Shown here piece after piece: positions 35,291 through 47,941 of a stretch of 64,000 bases of DNA. The notes below the pieces were generated by a model. That model saw only the letters and a list, made by a program, of their open reading frames with translations, was not told where the DNA came from and searched no databases. Location: NCBI GenBank assembly GCA_039566865.1, contig CM076944.1, positions 5,726,501-5,790,500 on the forward strand, read 5' to 3'. Each line of letters starts with the position of its first letter. Positions within the stretch are counted from its first letter, which is position 1. This stretch comes from Aurelia coerulea (Eukaryota > Cnidaria > Scyphozoa > Semaeostomeae > Ulmaridae). The position numbers and the translations under genes are program-made.

Positions 35291-38170
35291 TATGAAGTGT
35301 GATTAAGGCCAAAACTAAATCATAAAATAAAAACCACATTTGGAAATTAAATCCGACAAAACGAAATCATAAACTTGTATAAATGCTCTATTCGAAAAAA
35401 AAATGCATTTCGAAATCACGAGACAATATTAAATACAGAAAAAAACACAAAATGAAATCGGAATCAAAATAAAAAGCATAATCTAAAATAAATTTACAAG
35501 ACGAAATCAAAATGCAAACACAAAATCCAATCCACAAGGAAAAGAAGATATGCAAGTCGAAATCGAAATATGAAACGAAATCCTAATTCTTATTTGAATC
35601 ATAAATAAAAAAGACAAGATGAAATCAAATCAAAAATTGAAAGCCGAGATGGAGATTAAACGAAAATGACAAACGGAAATTCTAATTCGAAATTGGAATG
35701 TGACACCCAACACCAAATCTAAAGCAAGATGAAATCCAATTGTAAACAGAAATCCCAATACGAAATAAATAAACAATTAAAATGTGCAAGACGAAATCAA
35801 AATCTAAAATGAAATCAAAAGTTAAATCATAAATGTAAGGCAAAAACTGTCAGCTTCAAATCTTGGTGGATGCTTTGTTGGGAGCCTCTTGTGTGCACAG
35901 TAGATATTTCAAAGAAAAATCTCGTTTTCATGCTGAAATGGCCATGTGCAGAACGAAATCAGTCATGCCCTAAGTGAAATCGCTCATGCGCTAAGTGAAA
36001 TCGCTCATGCGCTAAGTGAAATCGCTCATGCGCTAAGTGAAAAACAAATCGAGCGCGCTTATAAGAATAGCAGTAGGCCCACAGTCGCTCGCGCCGAGTG
36101 TTCGGTTCGGTTCGCAACGGCAGGCTAACTTGAACTTGTGTCGCACGCACGTGTCAAGATGGTGACTAGGCCTACTGTCACAGCATCTTCAGTGAGTTAT
36201 GCTTTTTACGTTTACTTCACGATGGTAGTTCTCAGTGTCAGTTGGAAGGGAACTTAACCATATTTTCACTCGTTAGGCCAGAGGGAGCTTGGGGAATTTC
36301 ATTCATTCAAAAAATCGTACGAACTGTTTTCAGAACAAAACGATGTTTATAGATTTTTCTTGAAAACAAAATGAATTTTTCCATACGTGTACGAGATTTT
36401 TTGGGAGTGAAATGTGAAATGTCTCTTTAGAGGGAAGCACCCTACTTCCAGGGAAGCACCCTATTTTAGCCCTAGAAAACAAGCCCGAAAACAAGGTGTT
36501 TGCCAGGAGCATCTTAGAGTTCGATGTATTCATCTTAAGTACCTGTGCTTGGGGGGGGGGGGTTAGTAATGCACTATCGACCCCCACCCCCGGGAGATGA
36601 CGGAGAATTAACGGGGAATATACCATGGAATGATAATTTAATTCTTGGTAGGAACCGAGGTAGATACAAAGAAAATGCCACACGAAAAGATGGAAGTGAC
36701 AGAAAAATTCTCATCTTCCATTTTCTGTGAGCTGAACTTGCTTCTTCCCTGTAATCGAGGCCCATTCTACGGACCATCGCAGTAGCCATCGCAAAGCAAT
36801 TAATATATCCTGCGGACCAAGCCTGAACACCGGAACCAAGAATTAAATTAATTCTTCGTCATCTCCCGGGGGTGGGGGTCGATAGTGCATTACTAACCCC
36901 CGCCCCCCAAACACAGGGACTTAAGATGAATACATCGAACTCTAAGATGCTCCTGGCAAACACCTTGTTTTCGGGCTTGTTTTCTAGGGCTAAAATAGGG
37001 TGCTTCCCTGGAAGTAGGGTGCTTCCCTCTAAAGAGACATTTCACATTTCACTCCCAAAAAATCTCGTACACGTATGGAAAAATTCATTTTGTTTTCAAG
37101 AAAAATCTATAAACATCGTTTTGTTCTGAAAACAGTTCGTACGATTTTTTGAATGAATGAAATTCCCCAAGCTCCCTCTGGCCTAACGAGTGAAAATATG
37201 GTTAAGTTCCCTTCCAACTGACTCTGAGAACTACCATCGTGAAGTAAACGTAAAAAGCATAACTCACTGAAGATGCTGCGACAGTAGGCCTAGTCACCAT
37301 CTTGACACGTGCGTGCGACACAAGTTCAAGTTAGCCTGCCGTTGCGAACCGAACCGAACACTCGGCGCGAGCGACTGTGGGCCTACTGCTATTCTTATAA
37401 GCGCGCTCGATTTGTTTTTCACTTAGCGCATGAGCGATTTCACTTAGCGCATGAGCGATTTCACTTAGCGCATGAGCGATTTCACTTAGGGCATGACTGA
37501 TTTCGCTCTGCACATGGCCATTTCAGCATGAAAACGAGATTTTTCTTTGAAATATCTACTGTGCACACCAGAGGCTCCCAACAAAGCATCCACCAAGATT
37601 TGAAGCTGACAGTTTTTGCCTTACATTTATGATTAAACTTTTGATTTCATTTTAGATTTTGATTTCGTCTTGCACATTTTAATTTTTTATTTATTTCGTA
37701 TTGGGATTTCTGTTTACATTTGGATTTCATCTTGCTTTAGATTTGGTGTTGGGTGTCACATTCCCATTTCGAATTAGGATTTCCGTTTGTCATTTTCGTT
37801 TAATCTCCATCTCGGCTTTCAATTTTTGATTTGATTTCATCTTGTCTTTTTTATTTATGATTCAAATAAGAATTAGGATTTCGTTTTATATTTCGATTTC
37901 GACTTGCATATCTTCTTTTCCTTGTGGATTGGATTTTGTGTTTGCATTTTGATTTCGTCTTGTAAATTTATTTTAGATTATGCTTTTTATTTTGATTCCG
38001 ATTTCATTTTGTGTTTTTTTCTGCATTTAATATTGTCTCGTGATTTCAAAATGCATTTTATTTTTTCGAATAGAGCATTTATACAAGTTTATGATTTCGT
38101 TTTGTCGGATTTAATTTCCAAGTGTGGTTTTTATTTTATGATTTAGTTTTGGCCTTAATCACACTTCATA
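35291..38170. mobile_element. Giant foldback element, 2.88 kb, arms about 1.32 kb
   Basis: Left arm 35291-36611 and right arm 36848-38170 are near-identical inverted copies around a spacer of about 236 bases. Ends are TATGAAGTGTGATTAAGGCC and GGCCTTAATCACACTTCATA, which may be a TA target plus TGAAGTGTG terminus. Each arm holds a long stretch of drifting GAAATC/AAATC units (35320-35840), a 21-base tandem unit repeated about four times (TCGCTCATGCGCTAAGTGAA, 35960-36040), and a G-rich block. Open frames occur as mirrored pairs and have no known domain. Layout resembles foldback (FB/TU-type) transposons. Confidence 0.9.
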
Positions 38171-39279
38171 ATACGTAATCAAAAGATCGGTGTCTAAACA
38201 CCCCTGCTGATATCTCTCAAAAAAGCCCCCTTCTTAAACTTCGTGCTTGAAACAACGTTATTCATTCAAACAGTGCTGACATTGCCTTGAGACAATGTTG
38301 ACCTGAGCCCAGCTGTGAATTCAACAATGAAGACATCACATCTGCAGGGAAAACTACGATGTCGCCAATATACAAGTTAATACTTTTTATACCTATTAGG
38401 CCTATTAGTATTTTATGTGATCCTATGCAAAATCCCTTCTAAACATTGTTGCATGATAGCTACAGATCAACTTAATCATGAAAACAATCCCAGCTAATTT
38501 AGATTGCTAACGAAACACTGTCTATCTTTCTTACAACCGCAAATTGCGGCATCCACTCATAAATAGGATCTGCTTTTAGGCGACTAAAATTTGTAGGAAA
38601 TGAATAACAAGACATATATTTTCATTATACCTAAGCTCATTTGCGAGAGACGCGTTCAGGAATCAAGAAACCTTTTCAAATTTCGAGACAGGTCAAATTT
38701 AATGATTCCGCTGGATTCTGACTGTATGAAAATCGTGAAGCGCTGGGCGTGACGCATAGCGTCTGCCGTTCCATATAGTTTTGTTCCTAACACAAACGTA
38801 TGGGGAGAGATAAACTTTAGGGGGCTGCTTGAAACCAAAAGGCAATTTTTTACGAACATTTTGTCCGACTTTTGGTGCATCTTTTGCCAAATATGTCCGA
38901 TTTTTGCTAATTTTCCTATTTTCCCAATGTTAAGGGCAGCCACCGCCAGCTTTCCTGGCTCGTACGCTTATGCAACTGGATTGTCTCTCAAGAGCCAGTT
39001 CACATTCAGAATGCTTCAAAAAGTTGACCATGTCTAAGAGCCTCTCTGGGTAAACATCGCTGTACAAGATTTATTGAAATTCTGTGTCCTTTTGGTGCAT
39101 TGAGTGAGTCAGGAAAATGTACACTCTTCGAAACATCGCAAAATAAAACTATAACACTGATTTGAATAATTACAACTCCATTGCCTAACTGAGGGTTTAA
39201 CTTAACTTCGATAATTTGTTCAATTGTATCACCCTGGAGAACGTCTGTGCAGTAGTGTAGAGGCTGTTCAGTAAGACAG
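38171..39279. other. Intergenic DNA
   Basis: No gene or repeat family recognised. Confidence 0.5.
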
Positions 39280-39600
39280 CGGTTGCCCAGTGCGATACAG
39301 GGATCACATGATGTCATTGGAGGGATCACATGCAGTAAATTTGAGGCTATTCAGTTATTTACAAAGATAACATACAGTAAATGAGAGGGGAACATAGTGT
39401 CATTGGAGGGATTGCCTCAGTAAATTTGAGGTTATTCTGTAAATTATAGGGCTTACATGATGTCGAATTTTTCACATCAGATCACATCCCAGTCAAGGGT
39501 GAGGCTATTCAGCTACTTACAGGGATAACAAGCAGTGCTTACAGGGATAACATCATGTCGTTGCAGGGATGACATCAGTAAAGTAGCGGTTATTCAATAT
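39280..39600. repeat. Degenerate tandem repeat with CAGGGATAACAT-like units
   Basis: GGGATCACATGATGTCATTG, GAGGCTATTCAGTTA and CAGGGATAACATCATGTCG recur in varied spacing, with a loose unit of roughly 70-110 bases. Confidence 0.6.
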
Positions 39601-39616
39601 CCTGATGTGAGCCCTT

Positions 39617-39803
39617 TATTTGCCATTTATTCTAAACACTCAAACCTACTTTGTTTATATTGTCGAAGCTTTCGCCTTACTTCTGAGGTCTCATCAGCAA
39701 CTCTGTAGCAACTCTGTTGCTGATGAGGCATCAGAAGTGAGGGGAAGCTTCGACAATATAAACAATGTATAAGTGTGAGTGTTTAAAATAAATGGCAAAT
39801 AAA
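39617..39803. mobile_element. Palindrome of Penelope-like terminal sequence with hammerhead cores
   Basis: ATTTGCCATTTATTCTAAAC at the left pairs with GTTTAAAATAAATGGCAAAT at the right; both arms contain TTTATATTGTCGAAGCTT and its complement. Minus strand 39697-39670 reads CTGATGA, stem II (CCT/AGG), GAAA: an intact hammerhead core. Plus strand 39720-39747 has CTGATGA but GAAG instead of GAAA, so that core is damaged. Confidence 0.6.
39670..39697 (-). ncRNA. Hammerhead ribozyme core, putative, left arm
   Basis: CTGATGAGACCTCAGAAGTA followed by AGGCGAAAGC on the minus strand. Both invariant boxes are present; stem II pairs CCU with AGG around an 8-base loop. Stems I and III are not clearly formed from this copy alone. 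Confidence 0.45.
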
Positions 39804-41200
39804 CAAAAACACAATTATAGATAATTCATTCATTTGATCTTAATCTGTCTCAATGAAGAATTCCCGAAAACTAGCTTCCATTTGCTTTCCTATAACTGTA
39901 AGTGGTCGGCTCAATTTTATCAATGTTTCAACAATTAATATGGTAAAATATTGTTTTTCTTACCTCAGGCATTACTCTCTAATGATATGGATACTCTTAA
40001 ATTGTTGTGCCACACCATCAATGCTGGGCATCAAAAAGTCTACATGATTGTGAATAAGCCATTTTCGTTGTTTTTGGGCTTATCAAGAAATAGAACTATT
40101 GGTTAATTCCTAATTTCAGAAGAGATAATGCACCTTAGATTATGAGAGAAATCTTGAAGATTAAGGTGAAGCCTCAGTAAGATGACTAATTTGAAATTTT
40201 ACAAATAATGGGTTGCATAGATAGTCTTGTACGAGTTTTCAAACAGCGTATACATTTTACTGATTCATCACCCAGTACAAACCGGCATGGTTCCGAGGCT
40301 TGTGCATTAATTGCCTCGCTGATCGCAGCGTGACCTAGGAGCGATATATTCTTCAAAGCTTCATGAAGTTGACGTTAGGTTTGACCACGAAGAGTAGGTT
40401 TATCTAGTAATCAGTAGACATAAAAGAGAGCCGCATTTAGATATTACTGATATTTTATTAATATTCATAATGTTAAGTGTATGAAAGAAGGATCGTCGCG
40501 AGATTTAATTGCCAAATGTGAAATGCTCTCAAGAATTATGTTAACCTATGTTTTTCTTAGGCCACATCCTTGACATGCATTCTAGAACGGTCAAAGAAAA
40601 GGAGCAACATAGCAACCAAGTGATACAAATCAGAAAAGTCTTATCTTCTCGTCTGCAAAAATCAAGCAGGAATTTCCAAACATAATTTTGATAAGACCAC
40701 AAGGAGTCGTTTTGATTGGATCGTAAGCTTGATTTATGTACTTTGATTGCTGATCAGATTTTGAAAGTCCGTGTCGGCTTTTCATTGCATTCTTTAAGAA
40801 CCGGCAGCGGCGGATTGGACACTGGGAAGCCGGTTAGATCTTTGCGCTACGCCATTCGCCACTCTCTGTTTACACGCTGCTAGCCGAATCTATGGAAATT
40901 TAGCGATCATGTCTAAGATTAGAAGAAAAAAGTCATGTTCCACTTGTGTTCGTATTGTTTTCATCTATAAAGAAGGTCACTTGTAGGGCTGTTCAAATGA
41001 AAGATTATAACTATTCGAATATTCGGTGCTAATTTTGCAGAGTATTCGGTTATTCGGCAAACAGGGGCGTGGCTAGGCCGTTGTTCCCAAACGTTTAACA
41101 ATTTAGTTGTATCAATCGTTGTATAGTAAATTGTCTTTAAATAAGGAATCACCTCTGGTTCAGCTACAGTGCAACGGCCGGCTGCGGGATAGCTAAATTA
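39804..41200. other. Intergenic DNA
   Basis: No host gene. 40985-41080 contains GGGCTGTTCAAATGAAAG and CAGGGGCGTGGCTAGG, which look like hAT-type termini, but no partner ends were found. Confidence 0.4.
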
Positions 41201-41370
41201 AGCTAGCCTGTCATTTCATTTCATTTCATTACATTATATTACATATATTTAACTACCGGGATGGTAGCCCTTCAGCGCAATTGCTGATCTTAAGGGGCCT
41301 ATACTATAAAACCTAATTACAATCTAAACAACATAAACAACCTAATTACAATTGCAACCTGCATGCAGAC
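41201..41370 (-). mobile_element. LINE 3' end remnant
   Basis: Minus strand: CTTAAGATCAGCAATTGCGC, then GAAGGGCTACCATCCCGGTA, then an AT-rich tail grading into repeated ATGAA units (plus-strand TTTCATTTCATTTCATT at 41216-41232). No reverse transcriptase remains. Confidence 0.4.
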
Positions 41371-44300
41371 TACACCCTTGAGTAGACAGAAATGTACTTT
41401 TCAGAGAAAGAAGGCTCCTCGAACTTGCAAACCTAAAGCCACGAAAACAATTTCTATTTTGCCACAGAGCTGCCATTTTTCTGAAACAAACCGAGGTTAT
41501 AATCTAATATAAATTCTAACATTTTAGATCAGAGTCAGCATAAGGCCACCGAGTGCCAATGCAATGCATACAATCTATTCTTTTCTTACATATGCGTTAT
41601 CGATATCCACTGCAGCCAAGCCAGTGGCATTTGTAATGAGGATTCGTTGACTGCATGTTCTTCGTCGCAACGAATGCCACTTTATCTTGCTATAACTAAC
41701 TGTTGTTTAACTTTACGATTGTATGCAAAAAGCAGCTAAGATTTTAAGGAAAATTCTATTCCTCGAGAAAAATTGTCGAATTATTAATCAAAATAAACGT
41801 GTCTAGCCATAACAAGTAAATTCTGCATGCCATATGGAAAGCACTCCACAAATCTTGTAACTGAATTATTTCGTTTTAATTCATTGAAAATAACTTCGTT
41901 CCCAAAATTGGTTACTCTTCCGTCGCTGCGATTAGAAAATATCCTTTTGGGTGGCCCTTTCGATTACCTCTGATTATTACCTAATCATTTGACATTGCAA
42001 TTCATTCAACATTTAATTCAAAACACAAGATTTACATCCAAACAGAGGCTCATAAACTAATTTTGAAAGATGTTAACTATTTGTGGTCTTAGTTTTTACT
42101 GTCTGTGGTTCGAATGATCCCTTCGAGTGGTTGATAAATTTTGTGGATTGTCCCGACTGCCTACAGCTGCCTGGAATTATCTTATTGCCTCTCTGTGTAA
42201 GTATTTAGACGTGTAGCATTGTAAAAATTGGTCTAGCCAACGGTACCATTTTGAATATGCTCGCGGCAGACCCCTACCCAAAATTTGGCCAAGAAGCCCC
42301 CCCCCCCCCTGTGGCACTTACACACCAATTTCGTCCTACTTTAGGAAGAATATTCTTTAGAAGGTTTACAGAAAAGCATAAGACCCTGGAAAAACAGCGG
42401 AGCATAGTAAAGCATGAATACGTAACGTAGAGATTGTCTAAACCAGTCAACGGTTGGACATGGATTTTTTCCCCAGTTTGGATTGGTCAACATACATTTG
42501 ATTGACATTTAATGGGGCTTTAGAGCTTTCAATTAACTGGAAGTGTGATATGCAGTAGTTTCTAATGTAACTTATGTCGAAAAAGAAGCTTCAGTTCCCT
42601 TCAGTTTGATTCATTACAAACTAAGGATGTATTTTATGCCAAGAGGAACGATTTGTTAAAAATTCAATAGCTTTAAATCGAAATGAAGAATTTCTAGCTC
42701 TGCAAATTTCCTGCATTCAACAGTCTCAATAATCTAGCAAGAAAAGATAGTTGTTCCCAGTTTGATTGAATTATGATTCAAAAGTTTCATAAAGTCACAA
42801 ACCTTCTACATCCAATGCTTGCCTTCAGATTGGTAAATAATAGGTAAATAGACCATACGAATTGGAAAAGCATCAATCGTTTCTGCAGAAGTATGTACAC
42901 TTCACTCTGTTCTGAGACAAGTGCTGAAGCTTAAAAGTTTGAGGTGAGTTTGAAAGATGATTTTGCGGAAACAATCTACCCAATTTCTAACATTAGAGCT
43001 TTTTAACCTCACTGGGAACTTAAATCAATTTTTGAATGCATTTGGAATTTAAATTGGCCTTTTTTTCTCTCAAGTGAACGAGTTTTCAAAATCCTATGAG
43101 CAACTCCAGAGAATAAGCATGCTGGTTAGGCCTACTTCTTTTTAACTAAATCATGACAACATATTTTTTGTGATTCACGGTCAATCATTTTCTCCTCAAG
43201 ATTATGACATGAAAACATCGATTTCCATGTTCAAGATCCATTGACTTATTCCAATGGAAAACACGTTTTGCAGTTAAAGAAATCTTTCTCTGGACTGTTC
43301 TTGATTGGATGACCGATAAAATAATTTTATTCTTTATCAGCAGTATTGTTTGAGGAGAAATTGAGGTGGCCATTTCAAATCTGGTTTTGTATGAAAACTA
43401 TAGGTACTGTTATGTTTAGCGGATGAGTTTTTGATAGATCTATCTTGTGAAAGTTTATTGGATTATGTTTAAACACGTGTGGTCGACTTGAAACGGATAC
43501 GAGCCAAGCTATCGGACGACATCTTTTGTCCTTTTCTAACATCAGTAAAAATATATAACAACTACCTATAACAACAGCAAGAGTGACCCACCAGTGACTC
43601 CACGTGTTGTAAGAATTTGTAAACATTTCACTCCCAAGGAATACTCAGTACTCAATTCTCAGTACTCAATACTCAGTAACGACTTGAGCAAGGCTGCTCA
43701 TTTCAGTAAATTTTACTTCCACCCAACAATTCCCAACAAGGGCAAATTTTGCAAAACACAGGATTCAGGTTTTGAAAACACAAAGCACTTTCTCTTCCTG
43801 AAGAATAGATTTCACACCTCGTTCGAATCAAAATAAACAGAGAGAGCAAAATGTTATGGTCGGTTGCGCAGAAGGTGTGACATCTATTATTATGGCAGCA
43901 AAATCGCTTTGCCTTAATCAGAGCTGTATTCTTTATATTACAAAATTCAATCTTGCTCTTCCACCCTAAACAAGACCCCGTTTCTCAAATTTCAAACCCA
44001 AAGAAGTAATAAGTTGAGTGGCTCTTTTGTTAAATTTATTGCATAATATGTTATTGTTATTGTTGTAAGTAATTGTCGTAGTTCGAGCTCAATAACATCA
44101 TGTCCTTTCCAGCTATGGTGGCCATACAATATTGGTAGGTATGTAGTTGCAGTCTCAGGTTGTTTTTATCTGTGATAAAAAAAGAAGTAAACTTCAGCAA
44201 AATTGCAAAAATAACAAGTTCAGTGCAAGGAAACACAAATTTACTTAAAACCCTAAGTAATAGCAGCAAATGTTTCTAAACCAAAAGAGAACGACTAAAG

Positions 44301-44651
44301 TAGAGACAACGACAAAATATAAAACATGTAGGGTATAGCATGAGCAATACAGATGTTTGAACATTTGTTCAAGTTCTCCTCAACTTCTTGTCATTATATC
44401 GATGGAGATTTCACGTGTGCCTTCGCAAGCATTTCACAAACATTCCATAAACGTCTTCAAAGAAATACTGGGTAATACAGTACAAGAAAAGAGAAAGATG
44501 TACTTTGCATTTCCTAAAGTTTCTTATAAAACTACGTGTCTATTCCCTTAATATTCTTTTTTTTTGTCATAAATATATTTTGCTGGAAGGGTCCTCATTT
44601 ACTCACTACTGACGTTGCGCAGTCTATCCCACTCCTGGCACCAAGGACGTT
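41371..44651. other. Intergenic DNA with one repeat copy
   Basis: 42230-42300 repeats the end of the 15664-16145 block (GTCTAGCCAACGGTACCATT) and runs into a C homopolymer near 42296-42310. 43637-43683 has a short tandem of CAGTACTCAA-like words. No host gene recognised; a minus-strand frame from 43626 starts with a membrane-like stretch but has no splice or homology support. Confidence 0.45.
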
Positions 44652-44936
44652 AAAGGGGCTCCGTCGTCAAACAGTAAACAAATCCGAAAACTCACAAGTG
44701 TCGCTGATTATCCATTGTTCATCCATTGTTCTCTGCAGTTTGTTTGGTGGCTTCATCCAAGCCACCAAAAAGTGACCGTTAGAAATCCACTTATATCCGA
44801 GCAATCGTAGAAGATATGAATTTTTGGTTTGTTCCTTAGTGATGCACAAGGATTAATGCCCAAACAGCAACTTTCATTTTTCAAAAAAACTGCAATAATC
44901 ATCGTTTTGTTTACATTTTTACGACGGAGCCCCTTG
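44652..44936. mobile_element. MITE with AAAGGGGCTCCGTCGT termini
   Basis: AAAGGGGCTCCGTCGTCAAA at the left and TTACGACGGAGCCCCTT at the right are inverted repeats, 285 bases end to end. No coding region. Confidence 0.75.
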
Positions 44937-45769
44937 AAGCTTTTATCCAAGGAGAGAATCAAGCAAAGCTTCACCGCTGAAAGGTCGTCCCGTTTCAAAT
45001 CATGTACCTCTTTAACGTTGACGTAATGCTATATGCATACGCCCCTAGGGTCTACTTCAGACAAATCCTCAGATCTTTAAGATTATAAAGAAAAATTGTC
45101 TCAATTTAAGTAAGATCAGATACTTAAGATTCAATTAGTTGACTCCGAGATACTTTTGACCTCATTGCAGCCTATGGCCATTAGACTACATACACTACAT
45201 ATACACTACACTACAGATACACCACATATTACATTACGCTAAACAAATGCAAGAAAACCAAAACTAATAAAAGATACACAAGATATATCAAATTTAGACT
45301 AACTACACTCTTTCGTTTTTATAAGAACCCTCTTAATAAGAGCGCGAGGCCCAACAAAGGCCGGAAAAAATTGGTTTTTTTTTTGGACAAAAGGAAAAAT
45401 ATGAAGATCTTGGCCCCCGAACCAGGAGTTTGACGTTTGATGTAAGAAAACATGTTCTGTACATTAACATGGAGTTGCACAGTTCTCGGGTAACAGTTCT
45501 CTAACAATTTTGCCTCTTCAAGGTTATCACCCTTTGACCTTGTGACTGTTAACAGATTTTACCGTATACACCCTCCATCCCTCTGGCAGCAAAGCAAACT
45601 GCAAAGAGATCCTCCACGCCTGTTTGTATCCAATTTGAGTATTGGTAGATAGATAAATTGGACTACCATTGTGAAAAATTAGACTATAATTTAAATCCGA
45701 GAATAAAAAGGATTTAAGGTACCACGTTACGCTTAAAAGAAACATAGCGAACGATAAACGGGCGAAGAA
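44937..45769. other. Intergenic DNA
   Basis: Short ACACTACATA-type words at 45185-45235 may be a degraded LINE tail. No gene seen. Confidence 0.4.
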
Positions 45770-45960
45770 GCGACCAATAAATTGGATTGTTTGCGAGATT
45801 TCGCACGCGACGTCACCCGTATCTTATGTAACCATGATTTTATTGGCTAGTCAGACTGCTTTTATAAGAGCTCTCGTTTCTAATTGGCCAGCTTTGTGAC
45901 TTAGATTGGCGTCGCATTGTGTCTGATCGTTCGTCTATCCGTCTGCAAACTAAATCGCAA
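45770..45960 (+). promoter_or_regulatory. Putative promoter of the Hox-like gene
   Basis: A dense cluster of promoter words: four ATTGG (reverse CCAAT) boxes, a GACGTCA half-palindromic CRE near 45809, and TTTATAAGAG at 45861-45870 as a possible TATA box. Transcription would start near 45895. Two short upstream ATG frames follow (near 45965 and 46033), so a 5' UTR exon with an intron before 46.86 kb is possible. All inference from motifs. Confidence 0.4.
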
Positions 45961-46983
45961 AACAATGCTGATGAAATCGAAACTGTCATACATGTGAGGA
46001 CGGGCTCAGCAGAGAGAAGGGGCAGCCATTTAATGAACAGATCAATGCAAGAAAAGGAAGATTTTTGAAATCATCAACGTGATAATCGTTCCTGCCAAAG
46101 CTACCAGAGGAGAGCTGGAGAAGGTTCGTGATAGCAGTTGCTTGTGTTACTTGTGGCGAAATTCATTTCAGAACAGAATCAGGTCCCGCAATTTTATCAG
46201 CTTTAACAGACCTTATAATTGCATCTTCATTGCTATTGAATAAAGTCAAAGAACGAGGTTTTTATCTACGGTTTTCACCCACTTTAACCCAGATGCTCGC
46301 CTGGCATTCATACACATTTATACGCTAGATCTCCGATCGTTGACACTGTTTTTAATCGAATCTGTCATACACCTAAGACATAGCTTCTGGCATTGCAGTT
46401 GGCTAAAGGCTTGAACGAACCAAAGGACTTACCTATGGCAATTTGCATCTTCAAGCCCAGTGGCAGCAATATTTGAAAGATAAGTTCGTTCAGCAAGGGT
46501 TTATCTTTGTTTTCCAGCCTGTATTGCCCATTTGGAGTAAAAGATAGTGCCTTATGGTTACAGTCTGCTGATGTAAGGCCTCTGTAGTGCAGCATTTATC
46601 ACTGTACCAAGCAGAAATCTTCAGAACCTGATTTTTCACAGTTTCATCCTATCTAAGCTATTTTTCAGCAGCAAAATATTGATATTTGAACTATGAACAA
46701 TGTTTGGTAGTTGAGCTGTTATTCATTGTGTACAGCCCAATCCAATGCATAGAAGGTGCATGGAATTTATCAGAAAAGCTGGAAACCATCGAATGTTTGA
46801 TCAAGAGAAAAGTTTCACAAAACGTTTCAAAAGTTTTCATTATCATTGCTTACTGTAACACAAAGACAGGACCTTGTATTGTATGACAATTCGAGGACAG
46901 AGACCTGGACAACTGCAAGAAAAGACGACAAATCGAGCAGAATTAGAAAGCTAGCTGAGAAGAGGTTTGCTGCCTTTAGAAAA

Positions 46984-47350
46984 ATGTACTCAAACATGCA
47001 TCACGTATCCCCAAGAGACTTGAGTTCATGTCGATACAGCTGCCATAGTTATCAGCATACTCTGCAATATTTTCCGAACGGAATGCCGTACGATCCACAA
47101 GAGCCACAGCACCGCTCTCAAAACATGCAGGACCCAAACCAATATGACTATCTCCCGTACCAAACACGGTCCGACAGATACCAGCCTATGGACTACCAAG
47201 ATAATAACAAGTATGCCAATACTGTAACGAATAACTGGAAGAAGGGATCGACTGGAAAGAATGGCCAGCAAAGGAGATGTTGGAATACTGCAAATTTTCA
47301 GTGGATGAGCATCAAGAGAGAACGAAAATCTTCCGCGACAACCGAACATG
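46984..47350 (+). CDS. Hox-like gene, exon 1 with hexapeptide (homeobox exon not in window)
   Basis: The first in-frame ATG at 46984 opens MYSNMHHVSPRDLSSCRYSC and continues through a Q/Y/N-rich, disordered-looking stretch to RRCWNTANFQWMSIKRERK at residues about 97-115. FQWM at 105-108 followed by xIKR matches the Hox hexapeptide that contacts PBC/Exd cofactors; anterior Hox1-type proteins have FDWMKVKRN. The exon ends at a GT donor at 47351 in phase 1, about 14 residues after the hexapeptide, where Hox genes usually have an intron before the homeobox. The homeobox exon (KIWFQNRR region) was searched for on both strands downstream and not found, so it is probably beyond 64 kb. The frame is open without ATG from about 46846. 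Alternatives: another hexapeptide-bearing ANTP-class gene. Confidence 0.68.
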
Positions 47351-47439
47351 GTAAAGTATAATCTTTTCTTTTGATTACATTTATCAAATTTGCTTTCAAT
47401 GCACACAGTTTTGAATACTGCGTACTTTTATACTTGTGT

Positions 47440-47880
47440 TGTTCATCATCATCATATTATTATTTAAAGTTGATGTGTACATAGTTACTAAAAACTAATT
47501 TAAATCAACTATTTACAATATAACAAAACTATTTACAAATTAAACATTTACATCTTTTGCCGTCCCATTCTTTGATCCCCCTTTTAAAACTTCTCAAGGT
47601 ATCAGCTCTCTTTAGTTCATCATCTAGAGTGTTCCACATGAGACTACCTCTAAACGAAAGAGAATTTAGTCCATATCGATGTGACTGTGCTGATGGAAGC
47701 CTGCATAGCTCTTTGGTGCGGAGATTGTAAGGTATATCCTTTTTAACAAAGAACTCCCAAATATATGAAGGATTAAGATGGTTCATGGTCTTATAAATTT
47801 CTATCATAAGACTTTGCAGATTCTTCTGGTGAACTGTAACGCTTGTGAACTGTGGTGCATGTTCCATACATTTGGTAATG
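47440..47880 (-). pseudogene. LINE remnant: C-terminus of a reverse transcriptase
   Basis: Minus strand 47867-47529 reads VTVHQKNLQSLMIEIYKTMN, then IPYNLRTKELCRLPSAQSHR, YGLNSLSFRGSLMWNTLDDE, and RCKCLICK with stop. This is the C-terminal end of a jockey/CR1-like LINE with the CxCxxC-like finish. Its 3' tail, in (ATGATG) and AAT units, reaches 47440. It lies about 100 bases beyond the donor of the Hox-like exon, inside the intron. Confidence 0.8.
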
Positions 47881-47941
47881 CCCTAGATGCATTTTTACTG
47901 CTTTACCGTGCTGCAATTCTTTGCTTGCAATAGAAATGAAC

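Noticed and set aside
36330..37129. Mirrored frames of 85-117 codons on both arms of the giant palindrome
   Set aside because: Identity follows from the inverted duplication; no domain and interrupted by the G/C-rich homopolymer block.
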